From assembly GCA_963513935.1 (NCBI GenBank), contig OY740765.1, positions 76,181,718 to 76,245,717 on the forward strand: DNA of 64,000 nt, written 5' to 3'. This stretch comes from Aphrophora alni. Lineage: Eukaryota; Arthropoda; Insecta; Hemiptera; Aphrophoridae. Shown piece after piece: positions 44,666 to 57,066 of the stretch. The translations under genes were made by a program, and so were the position numbers. Positions within the stretch are counted from its first letter, which is position 1; each line of letters opens with the position of its first letter. Under the pieces are notes generated by a model. The model was not told the DNA's origin. It saw only the letters and a list, made by a program, of their open reading frames with translations, and did not search any database.

Positions 44666-45095
44666 CACTTTTTATTATAATAAGTACCGTATTCCTGTAC
44701 TCTTACATCTTAGAGATAACATAATACATTTACCATGTATAATTTTTTTTAAATATTCCTTAAAGTATTAAAAGTATTGTTTCAATTTTATTAATAATTG
44801 CTGTGTAATTGTTTGTTCTGAGACACCTTTCATAACCTAAACGTGTTTTTAAGTACAGCCAGTATAACGTAAGTCCAAACGTAAATTCCAGTACTGACTA
44901 AATAAGGGGTTTATTTTTTTTAATATAGTCATAAATAGATTGAGCATATAATATTTTAATTATTTCAACACTTTTTACTGCCTAGTTCAAGTATCAGCTC
45001 TGCAGCAAGGCTAAGAGTTCAACTTTTACAGTTATCATGGTCTCCTGGAAAGTTAGCTTGACGTGACTTGCGACAGTCTGGTTCTGAAGTACAGA

Positions 45096-45447
45096 ATATA
45101 ATCCTGTGGATTTTTTAGATATGGAATTATATTTAGGTAAGGTTTATGAGATTCGTTAAAGTTTTGTAACATTTTGTGATTTTTTTTCTAATTTATAACT
45201 ATTATAATAGGGCAAGAGTGGAAAATTTTGTTTGTTTGTTCAATTCGAAGTATGATAGTTTGTAAGTAAATCTAGTAATGTAAACAGTTGTTGAATGACT
45301 CTAGTCAGAGGGGTTGAATAGTGTAATGATTTTTAGACAGAGATGGTAGTTGATTTTAAAAATTGCAGGGAAAATAAAACATGATGTTTGCTCAATGACA
45401 GCAACCAGTGTGTATGACTGTTGTACAATTGATAATTCTTTTGTTAC
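45096..45447. other. Spacer between the DUF7869-like element and the Penelope-like element
   Basis: AT-rich. No gene recognised; it may continue the gypsy relic interrupted by the left-hand element. Confidence 0.4.
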
Positions 45448-45455
45448 TGCTTGAT

Positions 45456-48265
45456 ATAATTTAATGTTACAACAGTCGGTACATGATGGAATTCCATGAT
45501 AATGGAAATAATGAGATGATTATTTAATTCCACAAAACAACTTTAATTGCGACATATGTTTCGCCGTTAGGCATTTTCAAGCAACTAAATTGAAAACAAA
45601 ACGTGTCTAAACTAAAAATGTGAGACAAAAGGAAAGGTTAGAAGAGTAAAGGGGTTGAGAAATGACAAAAGAAAGGTCAATGATCTAACCTGTGGGATGG
45701 AAGTGGGGGTGTTTTAGAAAACAAAGGTTATATAATAGGTATCAATAGTGGTGATGAGTTAAGATGTATTTGTTCATTTAAGTTGGAAGTATGGTTTTTT
45801 AAAATTGATCTATTGATTTCTAAACATTCCAGGTTATTGAGTTTCCTACTTTTTTTGTTCCATATGCAGAAGTTTAACGTTTAACTTAGGATCAAAATTA
45901 TGTCCTGTGTCTAATAAATGATTTGCAAAATTTGAGTTAGATTTGCCATACTTCCAACTGTGTACATGTTCTTTAACTCTATTCTTAACTGATCTTCCGG
46001 ATTGACCTATGTATTCACAATTGCAATCATTACAAGAAATTTTATACACACCACTATTTTCTAAACTATCTCTCTTATCCTTATTGTTAATAATTAATTT
46101 TCCTATATTTCTAGAGCAATAAAACGCAGGTTTATAATGATATCTATTAGATATTAAATTTCCAACTTTATAACTAGTGTTTCCAATGAAATTAACCTTA
46201 CAATATTTGATGTTTTCTTTTTCATTGTACTTAGAATTATATAGAGAATCACATATTTTAAGTTTTAATTTTTTATTTAAAATATTATCAACTAATTTGG
46301 TACTGTACATGTTATTGACTGCAATTTGTTTGATAGTATTCAATTCATTCTGGAAATCTGTAGGAGATAAGGGAATGCTTATAAGTCTATGAATCATGCT
46401 ATGGAAGGAGGCATGCTTATGGTTAATTGGGTGATTAGAATATGCTGGAATAACAGCATCTGAATATGTAGGTTTTCTAAAAATATTGAAAGAGTGAACA
46501 TTATTTTCTATGTTGATATTTAGATCAAGAAAATTGATGTTATTTCCTTCCCCAATTTCCATAGTGAATTGAATACGTTTATGAACAGAATTAATGAATT
46601 TAAAGAAATTTTTTAACTGTCTCGTAGTACCGTTAAAAAGACATAGGACATCATCCACGTAGTGATACCAGTATACGATTTTGTTTAAGAAGGGATTATT
46701 AGACATAAATAATTTTTCTTCAAATTTAGCCATGAAAATTTCGGCAAGGAGGGGTGACAAAGGAGAACCCATTGCCAATCCCTCTGCTTGTTTATAAAAT
46801 TGATTGTTAAATTTAAAATAATTATGATCCATGCAAGTGTATATGGAACATTTTAATTGATCAATAAAATCTTTCTCGTTGGTGTTTTGAAGCATTTCAT
46901 GAATGATGTTCTTACATTCTCCAATAGGTATACTTGTAAAAAGGTTCTTGACATCAAAGGAGACAATCTTAGAATTAAAGGTACAATCACATTACTAATT
47001 TTGTTAACTACACTTAAAGAATTTTAATACTATATTTTGACTTAAAATCTGTTGTATTTTTGAATATAGTGTTATATTTTTGGGCTAGTTTGTAAGTGGG
47101 AGCATTAGTAAAAGAAACTACAGGGTGAATAGGAACGGAAGGCTTGTGTAACTTGGGAAGACCATAAAGTCTAGGAGCTAAAGGGTTCATAATTTTTAGA
47201 AAAAAGGCCTCCTCTTGTGAAAATAATTTGTTACTATTTTTTAAAATATTATTGACCTCTTTACTACAATTAGCAGTAGGATCATGTTTTAGGATCTTAA
47301 AATTAGGATCATCAAGTATATCTTTCACTTTATTTATATAATCTCTATTATTCATGACAACTATAGAATTTCCTTTGTCAGCTTTTGAAATTATAAGGTC
47401 ATTATTTTCAATAGTTTTTTTTTTTTAATTTGTTTGATAATTTAAAATTCATAGTTGAATGTAGGTTTACAATTATTTCTAATTCTAGATTCTAATATTA
47501 AGTTAGAAGATAAATATTTTAGTAGTCAAGTCCAATTTACTGATGGATTCAATGTCCACTGAAAGAGCTTCGAGATCTGAAACTCTAGTAGGTAGCCGTG
47601 GATTTTATTTTAGTCCTTTGAATAAAAATTTATTTTCTTCTGTCTTAAAAGTATGATTAGAAAGATTAACCAAGCGTTCAGAAAAAGAGTGATCTGATAA
47701 TTTAACATTCACAGATTGTTTATCCAAATTATTATTTATATTTTTTTAAGTTAATTATTTTCTTCCTTTGTCGAATAAAAGTTTCTTCTATTTTAATGTT
47801 AACAAATTCTAGAACATCACTACACAATATATCAAATTCAACCGGGTGTAAATAAAAACAAGTTCGTCATGGATAGCTTTTAGGTGGCAACTTACATTAT
47901 CTCTGATCCTAAAATGTTTTTTCCTTTCTTCCTTTATCCAAGCTCTAACAGCTGCTTCCTTAGCTTTTTTAGCAGACAAGGTGTTACACTTCACTTTAAA
48001 ACTCACATATTTAGGTGTTAATTAAACTTTAGACATTCACTGTTAACCAAAGATGTTGATTTGTTAGACCTAGTTTCACTTTCAACTTTTTATATAGGAC
48101 TGTAAGATGAGCAATGTTAGCTTCTTTAATATAATTTAATGTTACAACAGTCGGTACATGATGGAATTCCATGATAATGGAAATAATGAGATGATTATTT
48201 AATTCCACAAAACGGCTTTAATTGCGACATATATTTCGCCGTTAGGCATTTTCAAGCACCTAAAT
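45456..48265 (-). mobile_element. Penelope-like retroelement with terminal direct repeats
   Basis: Near-identical direct repeats of about 139 bp (45454-45592 and 48129-48267) bracket a minus-strand reverse transcriptase/GIY-YIG gene. TGCTTGAT occurs immediately outside both ends (45448-45455 and 48266-48273) and looks like an 8-bp target duplication. The pseudo-LTR arrangement is typical of Penelope-like elements. Confidence 0.9.
45846..48006 (-). pseudogene. Penelope-like RT and GIY-YIG endonuclease, frameshifted
   Basis: In transcript order: an N-terminal part (about 48006-47740: KAKEAAVRAWIKEERKKHF, LKAIHDELVF); KADKGNSIVV and RLYGLPKLHKP (about 47390-47130), the start of the RT; SFDVKNLFTSIP (about 46960-46925); then a long open frame 46895-45846 with GLAMGSPLSPLLAEIFMA, the catalytic YVDDVL, and the C-terminal GIY-YIG domain (SGVYKISCND.NCEYIGQSGR). 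Frame breaks occur near 47410 (poly-A), 46985 and in the N-terminal third. All core motifs are present, so decay is mild. Confidence 0.9.
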
Positions 48266-48273
48266 TGCTTGAT

Positions 48274-48857
48274 AGTTTCAAGGCTAAGTGACATGTTGGC
48301 GACAAGACAGAGAGCAGTTCGACAAGTTTTATGCAATACGAAGAGGAGATAAGAGATAAAGAAGATAGTATTGGTTACACTTGTCCATTCTCAGAACCAC
48401 ATTCTCATGTTGATTTAAGACATGATGATGGAGCTGATGAGGAGGGAAAATTGGCAAGGTGGACAACGAGTAATTGATGTCATTTTACTTGTAATAATAA
48501 TGGTATTGTACTTCATTGTGAATATTTGCTCAGCATCTGTTGTTCCATGACTTTGATATGAGTTACAATGTATATTGTAATATTTGTTTTTAGACATCAT
48601 GTTAAACTAAATTAAAAATTCAGAAATATTGTTTGTTTTGAACTTTTAGGCATTAAAAATATGACAAGTTGTTACTAATTGTAAACAATTCTTTTTTTAT
48701 GTTTGTATGAAATGTATATATGACATGTAATTTTAATATATTATTGGGCAATATTGTGTTGGTTATAATGTAGGCTATTTATCTTAGTTGTGATGGAATA
48801 ATTAGGTATAGTGGTGATGTATATATATGTAGTATTGAGTACCTATTTTGTTGGTTT
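48274..48857. other. Spacer with a 48-codon open frame
   Basis: After the Penelope-like element a plus-strand frame at 48331-48477 starts MQYEEEIRDKEDSIGY. I do not recognise it and give it no function. The rest is AT-rich. Confidence 0.35.
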
Positions 48858-51800
48858 CTATTTTGTACAAAGTGATGTTTTTGTTTTTTGTAAACATAGG
48901 AACGATGTTTCAAAGGCACTGGTGATGTTTGGAATGGTTTTAGTTAGAAATAGAGTCCAAGTCCTTTTTAAGAAGCCAGAATGACAACAATTGCAGACGT
49001 CATTGATGCTACAATGATACATATAAATCCTTATCCTTGGGTGGAAGGAAACATGGTCAGTAGGCCAGGATTGATCAAGGGAAGGTGCTGCAGGAATTCT
49101 TGAAGATAGCCAGAAGGACTTGGCGAGTACGAGCTTCCTAGGAGTATTGACTCTTCTGACTAGCATCAACAAGAATTGCAAGCAGGATGAGCAAACTTCT
49201 TGTATTAAGAAACTTGTAATTGCACTTTTGGAATCGGAACACAATAGATAGTCACAAAAACTAGAAGGAACGGTATTAAGGTCTTTCAAAATAGCAAAGA
49301 GTTCGGCAGAAAAAACACTATAAGCTGAAAGTAATGCATACATATGCGTCCGACCGGATGAGTAATATGCACAACTGACTTTACTGCGCTAAATAATTCT
49401 ATACGATCGCGATGTCGGCATATAATCGGGTTTCGGCACTTTTGCTTAGCTAATTGGTTATTTATCTTTGCATGTCTTTGATTTTCGAATAGTCTGTGCT
49501 GTTGATATGGACTAAATATAAATATTATAAAGCTGATGCTACGCAACGTAACATGTCTAAGAGGAACGTAGCAGACGTTTGTTTAGTTCAAAGTTAGTGA
49601 CTGAGTAATCAAGATTCGTTATGTTTGTTTGTTGTTTTTCTTGAATACTAAATACTTTTTGAGTTATGGTGGTGCTGAGAATGTTCAGTACCCCTTTGTG
49701 TACCTGAATGTTTCAAACTGTATCATACAAAGGCCAATTATGTTTAGTGAAGTGCTGTGTAGCTATTTTTGTTTGTGTGTGTATTTTACCCTTTTTCAAG
49801 ACTAAGGAGTGTTGACTGTGAGTAAAATATCTATTTACATGTACATATTTTTAAAAAGGTAATTTCTTTAGGTTTAAAATGATATATAATAAGTAATATA
49901 TATTAAATATAACAAATACCACAATTTTTTAAAAACATGTCCAAAACCGCCAGGCACAGTAGGAAAGCAGCACGTTAGAGAGTTAGGCTTCAAAGTGTTA
50001 ATGTCCGGTTCAGAACCATCTGTAAAAATAATTTCACCAGATGGGTATTCATCAAGTATATAGTGAAACTCCTGACCATACACTACATAAGGAGTGTTCA
50101 AAAGTTGGGATTTGAATGAGTCATAGAGGAATAAAACATGGAACAGTAAGCAAAAAGACTGTGCTCGAACGAAATGCTTCAGAAACAATATGAAGAGCAG
50201 AGTTATGTACCAAATCAAGCTTTTAATGGCTGATGGTCTTGCGGATGAGTAGACTATAGAACCATAATCATGTCAAGATCGAATAAGAACACAGTGAAAT
50301 CACAATATACAAGTCCTATCGACACCCATGAGAACACGTAACATGTCAAGTGTTTTATTACACTGTATTTTCACATCAGATAGATGTGGAATCCATGAAA
50401 GTGTATGATCAATGAATATTAATCCTATAAATAAATTTAGCAGTTGGAATAGTTCCAACAAGAAACAATAAAGGCAGTCTAAATAAAACAATAAAGGGTG
50501 CAATCTATTGAAACAATAAAGGGTGCAATCTATTGAAACAATAAAGAGTGCACTCTATTGAAACAATAAAGGGTGCAGATTTCAATGACTAAAAGCAATA
50601 CATTCCGTTTTGGAAGCAGAGAACTTGAATCCTGTCACTCTTGACCAAGATTGCAGTCTATTAATTACAAATTGAAGGGCCCTTTCGGCAGTTCCCATAC
50701 CTCGAGTAGCCACATATATAGCAAAATCGTCAACAATTAGAGAACACCGGACAGAGCACTGTACATTAGCGGTAATGCTGTTGATGACCACACCAAACAG
50801 TCACGCTCAGCATACTACCCTGAGGGACACTATTCTCTAAATGATAACGATCTGACAACATCCACTCTGAAATATTTGTTGCACGTTGAAATAAGGAAGT
50901 TTTTTTATAAAAGCAAGAATATTCCAATTTATACCCCATGATTTATAGTATTCAGAATACCTCTTTGCCAGGCCATATCATAGGCCTTTTCCAGGTCAAA
51001 AAACACTGCAACAAGTCAAAAAACAGTCCGACACAAGAAAAAGCAATTTTAGACTCTAGAAAAACTAACTGATCAGTAGAAGATCAAACCTGTCTAAACC
51101 CGCATTGGTCATTACAAAGCAGCTGGTTACTTTCAAGGCACCAAACAAGGTGCTGATTGACCATTCTCTCTACTAACTTGCAGAACACACTAGTGAATGA
51201 AATAGGACGGTAATTTCCTGGTTCAGTTTTTTCTTTACGTAGTTTGAGAAAAGGAATTACTGTAGCCTCCAACCAAGCATCAGGAAAGCAATACTCCTTG
51301 AATATACGATTGTATATGTTAAGAAGAGTTCTCCTTCCCGAAATGTGGAGATGTTTAATCATAGAATAAATTAGGTTGCCAGGGCTTGGAGCGAAATCCC
51401 GTCCCGACAACATAGCAGACTCTAATTCCTGTAAGGTAAATGAAGTACTTAATGGCGATTCTTCCGAAGATCTACACTGAAACATATTTCTTCTTGACAC
51501 CTCTTATACAAACAAAAATCGTCGGTGCAAGAAGCAGTTGCAGAAAATTCAGTAAAGGATGAGCCCAAAATATTAGCAAAGTCATATTTGTTTGTAGTCA
51601 AAACTCCATCCAGCTGCAACTCCATCAAGCTGCATAAGTCCCAATAAGGGAGCAGAGAGAGGAGAACCATAAACAGCACATAATTTCTTCCACACCGTTG
51701 TCGTGGGTGTAGTTCTTGATATTATGCCAATGTACTGGGGCCATGATTCCTTCCTACTCTGTCTAAACATTCGACGTGCTCTGGCTCATAGAATTTTATC

Positions 51801-52760
51801 CATTTTGAGGTGTTCACACAAGTAGGTCTTAGATTAATTTTCTTAGAGCTCTATGACATAAACAGAGAGCATCAGTACATTCATCATTCCACCATGTAAC
51901 TGGTGAAACTAGTGGTCTCGTCGACATTTTCGGAACGTTGTTGTCCACTGCTGAAAGGAGTGCTTCCGTAAAAGAATGTACTGCATGTATGAATATTCAT
52001 ACGAACGTTATTATAAATAGGTGATTCAAATTCATCAGTCAAACTTTGCCATTTTGCTTTGCGCAAAATCCATCTGGGAAGATGATTATTACAGTGTGAG
52101 AAGTCAGAAAATATAAGCTTCACAGGAGTGTGATCACTACTGTAAGTGTCAGTTAGAACAGACCACGCAAATTTAGTGGCAAGACTACAAGGGGCTACAA
52201 AATGACAAGTCGACAATTCTCCAACCACCTGTAGAATCTGCCAAATGCGTTGGTGAATCGTCATTGAGCACAATCAAACCCAAATTGGATCGAATCCTGT
52301 CAATGTGGTTCCCTCTAGGGCTGCAGGTGTGTGATCCCCAAGTATAGTGGTAAGCATTAAAATCTCCCACCAAAAGAAATGAGCCAGGCAACTGTCTGAT
52401 CAGGTCAACTAGTTCCACTTCTTCAAAACTGTAATTAGGTGATAAGTACTCACAGCAAATTGTCATTTTGTATGATGTATTAAGCGTAATTTCTACTGCT
52501 TGCAATGAAGTCCTAAGGTTCATAGACATACCACAGATAGAGTTGAAGGGAAGTATTGCTACTCCACCCTTACTCTGTCTGCAGTGACAAGTCATTTCAA
52601 AAAACTGAACACCCCTCAAATAATAAAGGAGTGGGGTTGATGGAGATGAGTCTCTTGCAGGCAAATGACTAAAGGGTATGTATCACATAAAAGAACCTTA
52701 AGATTTTCAATGTGATTTCTCAACGCCATTGATGTTCCATTGTATCACAATATTTTACTT
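48858..52760 (-). pseudogene. I/Jockey-group LINE ORF2 (endonuclease, RT, RNase H), decayed
   Basis: Read from 52760 downward: an APE-type endonuclease beginning LRNHIENLKVLL and CLQETHL, then GGVAILPF, LLVGDFNAYHYTWGS, GWRIVDLSFCSP and SSDHTPVKL (about 52730-52080). The RT follows with GNYRPISFTSVFCKLVERM and NDQCGFRQ (about 51250-51090), FFDLEKAYD (about 51010) and the catalytic IVDDFAIYV (about 50740). A C-terminal RNase H shows IIFTDGSEP (about 50035) and FSAELFAILK..LLCSDSKSAI (about 49310-49210). Several stops and frameshifts separate these blocks. The RNase H places it near the I superfamily. Confidence 0.87.
50486..50578. repeat. 25-bp tandem repeat inside the LINE
   Basis: AAACAATAAAGGGTGCAATC-type units start at 50486, 50511, 50536 and 50561, exactly 25 bp apart. 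The array interrupts the RT/RNase H linker of the LINE. Confidence 0.95.
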
Positions 52761-52960
52761 TAAATTTTTGGCCATATATATGAACAAAATATAATTAATA
52801 ACGGATTTGATAATAATTAAAATGGGTTTAGACTTTTATTATTTTTACCACCTGCTTGACTTGAAAAATCATCAGGTGGTTTAATTTTGGTTCTAATTTT
52901 CGTAGTCTCTCAGGGTCAAGCTCCATAGCAACTTCCACAACTAGAACGTCAGGTGTATAA
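52745..52960 (-). pseudogene. LINE ORF1 3' end, separated from ORF1 by an insertion
   Basis: On the minus strand TPDVLVVEVAMELDPERLRK reads like a gag-like ORF1 end, directly before ORF2. It is split from the rest of ORF1 (54547-55640) by TTAA-1 copy F at 52961-54542. Confidence 0.65.
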
Positions 52961-54542
52961 CCCTCCACACACCATCTGACCCAATATGACCCATCCGTCG
53001 GTGTAATTCAAAATATTTTGCACTTCAACATTTCGCCCACTTAGAATCGTCCTATCGCAATAAATAAAATACCGTTGGAAAGCTAATGTTCCGTAGATGC
53101 ATATACATGCAAAAAAATACCGATCACAAATCTATTTTTCTGTCAAACAGGTCAACCAAAACACTGTTCTGTAGATCACATCTTTCTGTTTCTATCCGTG
53201 GTTTACAAATTGTTCTACGTGTCATAGATCGCAAGATATTTCTACTTGACCATAGTAGTAACCTAGCGGAACGAATTTCACTTGGCATTCGGAGCAGTTT
53301 ACTAAATAAGATAATTGATTATTCAATCGATATTTTGTAACCGATCTTTACAGTATATTGTAGAGGAGATTTCATTCTACAAGTTGGTATTACTAGATAT
53401 ATCCTAGTTACTTTGAGGTTTTTGTTTTCAACTCGGAATGTAGCTAAAGTTTGTGACATAAATTGAAATGGAAAGGCGTGGCATGGCGTGTTTTGGGATT
53501 ATATATTTCTGTTATTCTGAAGTTTGTGTATACAAATTGTATATAAATTGTGTATACAAATTACAATATGTGTTTTTATTTCTAAAGGTTATTTTTTTGA
53601 GTGAAGTTCTAGTTTTTGAATGGTTTATATTTGGACTAACCTCTAGAAAAGTTACAAGCCTAGGCCTAAAAGCAAATTTTCTTATATGGAGTGTTCTATT
53701 TGATTATACAAGTGTATATGTATGTTATTCTTTGTAAAGTTTATTGTTTTAGTGAAATCTAGTGATTTTGTCTTAGGCCTAGCTTTAGATTGTTACTAGT
53801 TAGGCCTAAATTGTCGAAGTTACAAACCTAACCTCACTTTGTCGATTACCACTTTTTCCGGGAAAAAATTATTTCTATTTTGAAAATTTTAGAATTTTTT
53901 TTTTTTTTTTTTTACCAATTGTTATTCACATTTATACTAGAAAACGTTTGTAATACTTGAAAAAAAATTTAAAACAAAATTTTCTATGCTCAATTGGACT
54001 TTGATTCTTTGAAGTGAATTTTAGCCTTCGATTTTTGTGTTTTTTTTTTGTTCTTTACCATACTGACTCCAAAATTATTTTTCAAACTGTTTTTTCATTA
54101 CATTACTAAATTCTATGCACCTTTCTGAATATAATGATATATAGAAGTTGTGTTTTCCATAAATGTAACTATTTTTGGTGAATATTTGAAAATAAGCGTA
54201 ACAAAACCCCTTTTTTCGTAAAATAATTTTTTTAATTTTAAAAATGTAACAAATTAATTTTTTTTTCTAAATATATTCACAAATATTACACAAAACTTTT
54301 GTATATCTTGGAAAAAGTCGGTAAGCTTTTTTGGATGATACAGGTTTTTCTGAAAAATGTTAACTTCATTTTTTGACATCTAACATACTACTCCAAAACC
54401 GTTTCAAAAAAAAAATTATTACATAGATGAATTCTATGCATCTTTCTGAGGAAAATGATGTCTTATAAGTTAGGTTTTGTATAAAAATATTTTTTATTAA
54501 TTTTTAAACAAAGGAAGAAAATTAACATTGACAGTTGGAGGG
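52961..54542 (-). mobile_element. TTAA-1 non-autonomous element, copy F (nested in LINE)
   Basis: TTAA lies at 54543-54546 and a mutated ATAA at 52957-52960. Ends are CCCTCCACACACC / CCCTCCAACTGTC. It is 1582 bp, in the orientation of B and D, and lacks about 150 bp near 53115 that other copies have. LINE ORF1 sequence lies on both sides. Confidence 0.87.
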
Positions 54543-54546
54543 TTAA

Positions 54547-55640
54547 GGCTTTGAAGATGCCTGCGGTGATTTTAGGAGGGGTTTAGAAGAATTAGCCCCT
54601 CCCTTATTTTTGGTATCTAGAGACTTGGTTGTTACACCCAATGGTCTACTTGGCTTGCTTATAGTATTTTTATTTTGAACTTTAACAAAAGATGAAGATT
54701 TTGTAAGAACAGATACCGATTTTTGTTAAATTAGTTGTCCAGTTTAATTTAGGTTTTTCTTCTCGAAGGCACAAATTTATCTTTGGACGCAATAGGTTTT
54801 GTAGATTTAAGAAGGTCAAAGTTAGAACTATATGAACTGCTTTGAACTGCAATTGTTTTATTTCATCTGAAAGTATATGAACCATCTCACCCAGTTTCTT
54901 ACATAATGAACATGAATTTTGAGCTTGGGCAGATGTCGCATTTGCGCATGTTTTACCTTTGGTTGGAGGTAACGCAGTTCTTTGTTTATATACTTTCCTA
55001 GCTTCGAAAAAGGAAAGTTACTCTTTAGCCATTATTTCTTAAATTACCTTCTCAACTTTATATTTTGGGCATTTCGGTATGCAGGATGATTGCAGTCACA
55101 ATTTGCACACTTTGCATCCATATTACAAGTAACTTCATTTTCAACAGAGAGTGACTCTGTTTATCAGAGTCAGTCTGTGTTAATAAAGTACCATTTCTGA
55201 GTTTTCAAATAGAACAAAGATTTAAATTCAGTACCAATGGCAGCTTTATTTAGTCACAAAGGGAGAGAGCTTTGATAGATCTGACCCCTCGGCACGGTTT
55301 TGAACAATAAGAAATCTGGGAGCAGGTCCCTGGATCCTTACGTCCAAATTTCAGTTTTTTTCTTTCAAAAACAGACTCTTCAGATGATGCCGATAGTTGT
55401 CTATTAACATACCCCGGGGTGACGTTAGTATGAGTAAAGGCCATAAAAGAGTTAACCAGCGCATCGTGTTGGGCGGTTGCAGATGAAACTCTGGGAATGG
55501 GTACACCCTTGAATCACTTTTGATCATTTCCAAACCACAGAACTCTGGTGCCCAGAGTATCCTCTTTAACCAAACTGGATGGGCATCAGTCCAAACCCGC
55601 AACTAGAAAGGGAGGGTCCGACACCTCCCCCATCATGAAC
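54547..55640 (-). pseudogene. LINE ORF1 (gag-like, zinc knuckle), decayed
   Basis: Pieces in transcript order: a possible start MGEVSDPPFLVAGLD (about 55635); VSSATAQHDALVNSFMAFTH and TPGYVNRQLSASSEESVFE (about 55490-55370); a basic stretch; the zinc-knuckle remnant KCANCDCNHPAY (about 55115-55080) followed by CPKYKVEKVI (about 55065); LSFFEARKVYKQRTALPP (about 55010-54960); CSLCKKLGEMVHILSDEI (about 54910-54860); and LLRPK. Gag-like ORF1 proteins of I/Jockey LINEs have this layout and bind the element RNA. Several frameshifts and stops are present. Confidence 0.72.
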
Positions 55641-57052
55641 ACTTCCTGAAGTGGCTGGCTACTGAACCGAAACCATCCATACGTCTTCACCAGAGCAAAC
55701 TCACATAACCTTAGCAGTTTCAAAGGTTGTCACGCTTTGGTCTGGTAATCACTCCTAGACACGCTACGACTCTGCATGGTCAAAAGCTCCCTATATATAA
55801 TAAGTGTACAGTGCATACGTATCCCTTGTGATATGTGAAGAGTATCAGCCTCTACCAAATGTAAAAAATATATGAGTGTGATATGTGTGTGTATATTCGG
55901 AGATGTTTTATTGTTCCACCCCTGTATAGCTCAGATTCTGCGAGGGATGTTAAACCCTCTCAATAGGTGCAGATGGCTGCACCCCCTGCAATAAAACCCT
56001 AAATATGGGTGAAAGTAAGAAAATGTAGATAAGTGAACTGGGTGTATGTCTATTGGATGATACTTGATGTATTGTAAGTGTTGGGTGAGTGTTTGACTGG
56101 GGACTTGCCAACCCCCTCTTATTAGGTGTGTAACGGTAACTGAGTGTACTTCATCATTTTACAGTACATTCACATTGGGCGTCATTTTGTAACGGTAATG
56201 AGACACTTTGGGTGTCATTTTGTAACAGTAAGCGTTACAAACTAATGATATTTACTATTAATTATTAATTTTAATAACTAGGTTCTTGCCTTCATTTCTG
56301 TACTTCCCAGCTTCAAAACGTCCAACGTGATTAGCTAAATAGGTGTTCTTAAATGATTTTAGCCAGACATGATAATTTTTATAATACACATATTTTTTAT
56401 TAAACATAACTAAATGTTATTACTATTAATTATACTAAACAACTTATATCTAAAATAAAACTTTACTTCTAATATTTGTCCATTTAGACTTTATATTCAC
56501 TCATTGTCGCTGTTACTATAAAGTTTGGTTAAATTAGTTAGTTAATTATAGTTTGATTTATAATCACTTTTTCATTTAAAACTTATTATTTCATCAATTT
56601 ACCAAACACTTGTTCTTGTTTTATACGACTCACACTCACTTGTTCATTTCTACATTTTCACTTTAAAACCTCGTTTTTAGGACAACTATCTAGTACATGT
56701 CACTCCATCAAAATCTTGTCCAAGAGTACTAAGAATTCAGTTCCGTTTTTTAGTAAGGTTGCACTCGAGTTAGCGTGGGTGAAACTCGCGCCCTCGAAGT
56801 TTGTTTGAATTTATGTTTTACAGATTTATTCAACCAATCAGATCACAATATACTTTACATGTCTATTTATAGCATGTTATGTCATCTCACATCTTTGTTC
56901 TATGCAACAGTTAACACTCCTGCTATTTCACAAATATTTGAATTTATTATTTTTTACATTAATAAAAGCACTTTGTACTTTTTTTTTTATTCCAAACTTT
57001 TTCACTCAATGTTTTCTTAACCACTGTCTTTATTTCCCAAACTACATTCCAC
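55641..57052. other. Possible LINE 5' region, then unassigned intron
   Basis: The first few hundred bases may be the 5' UTR of the LINE. A short duplication (GTCATTTTGTAACGGTAATG / GTCATTTTGTAACAGTAAGC) lies at about 56180-56230. No gene seen. Confidence 0.4.
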
Positions 57053-57066
57053 TTAACCCTTTCAGT

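Larger units (their letters stand above)
41861..45095 (+). mobile_element. TIR DNA element with DUF7869-like gene
   Basis: The inverted ends share TCTGTAC(C/T)TCAGAACCAGAC (19 of 20 identical), with an AAGTC match further in. ATA directly flanks both ends, a possible 3-bp target duplication. Both end regions carry CGYAAGTCCA words: plus strand at 41884, 41961, 42011, 42044, 42097 and 44868, with an inverted copy at 42111. Between them lies a spliced gene. The superfamily is uncertain; the gene is unlike the common transposases in this window. Confidence 0.72.

Noticed and set aside
45454..45592. Hammerhead ribozyme in the Penelope-like terminal repeat
   Set aside because: I could not locate the conserved CUGANGA and GAAA core in the right spacing by eye; left only as a test in the findings.
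49286..49546. Separate small gene near the LINE
   Set aside because: The frame overlaps the RNase H relic of the LINE and has no independent support.
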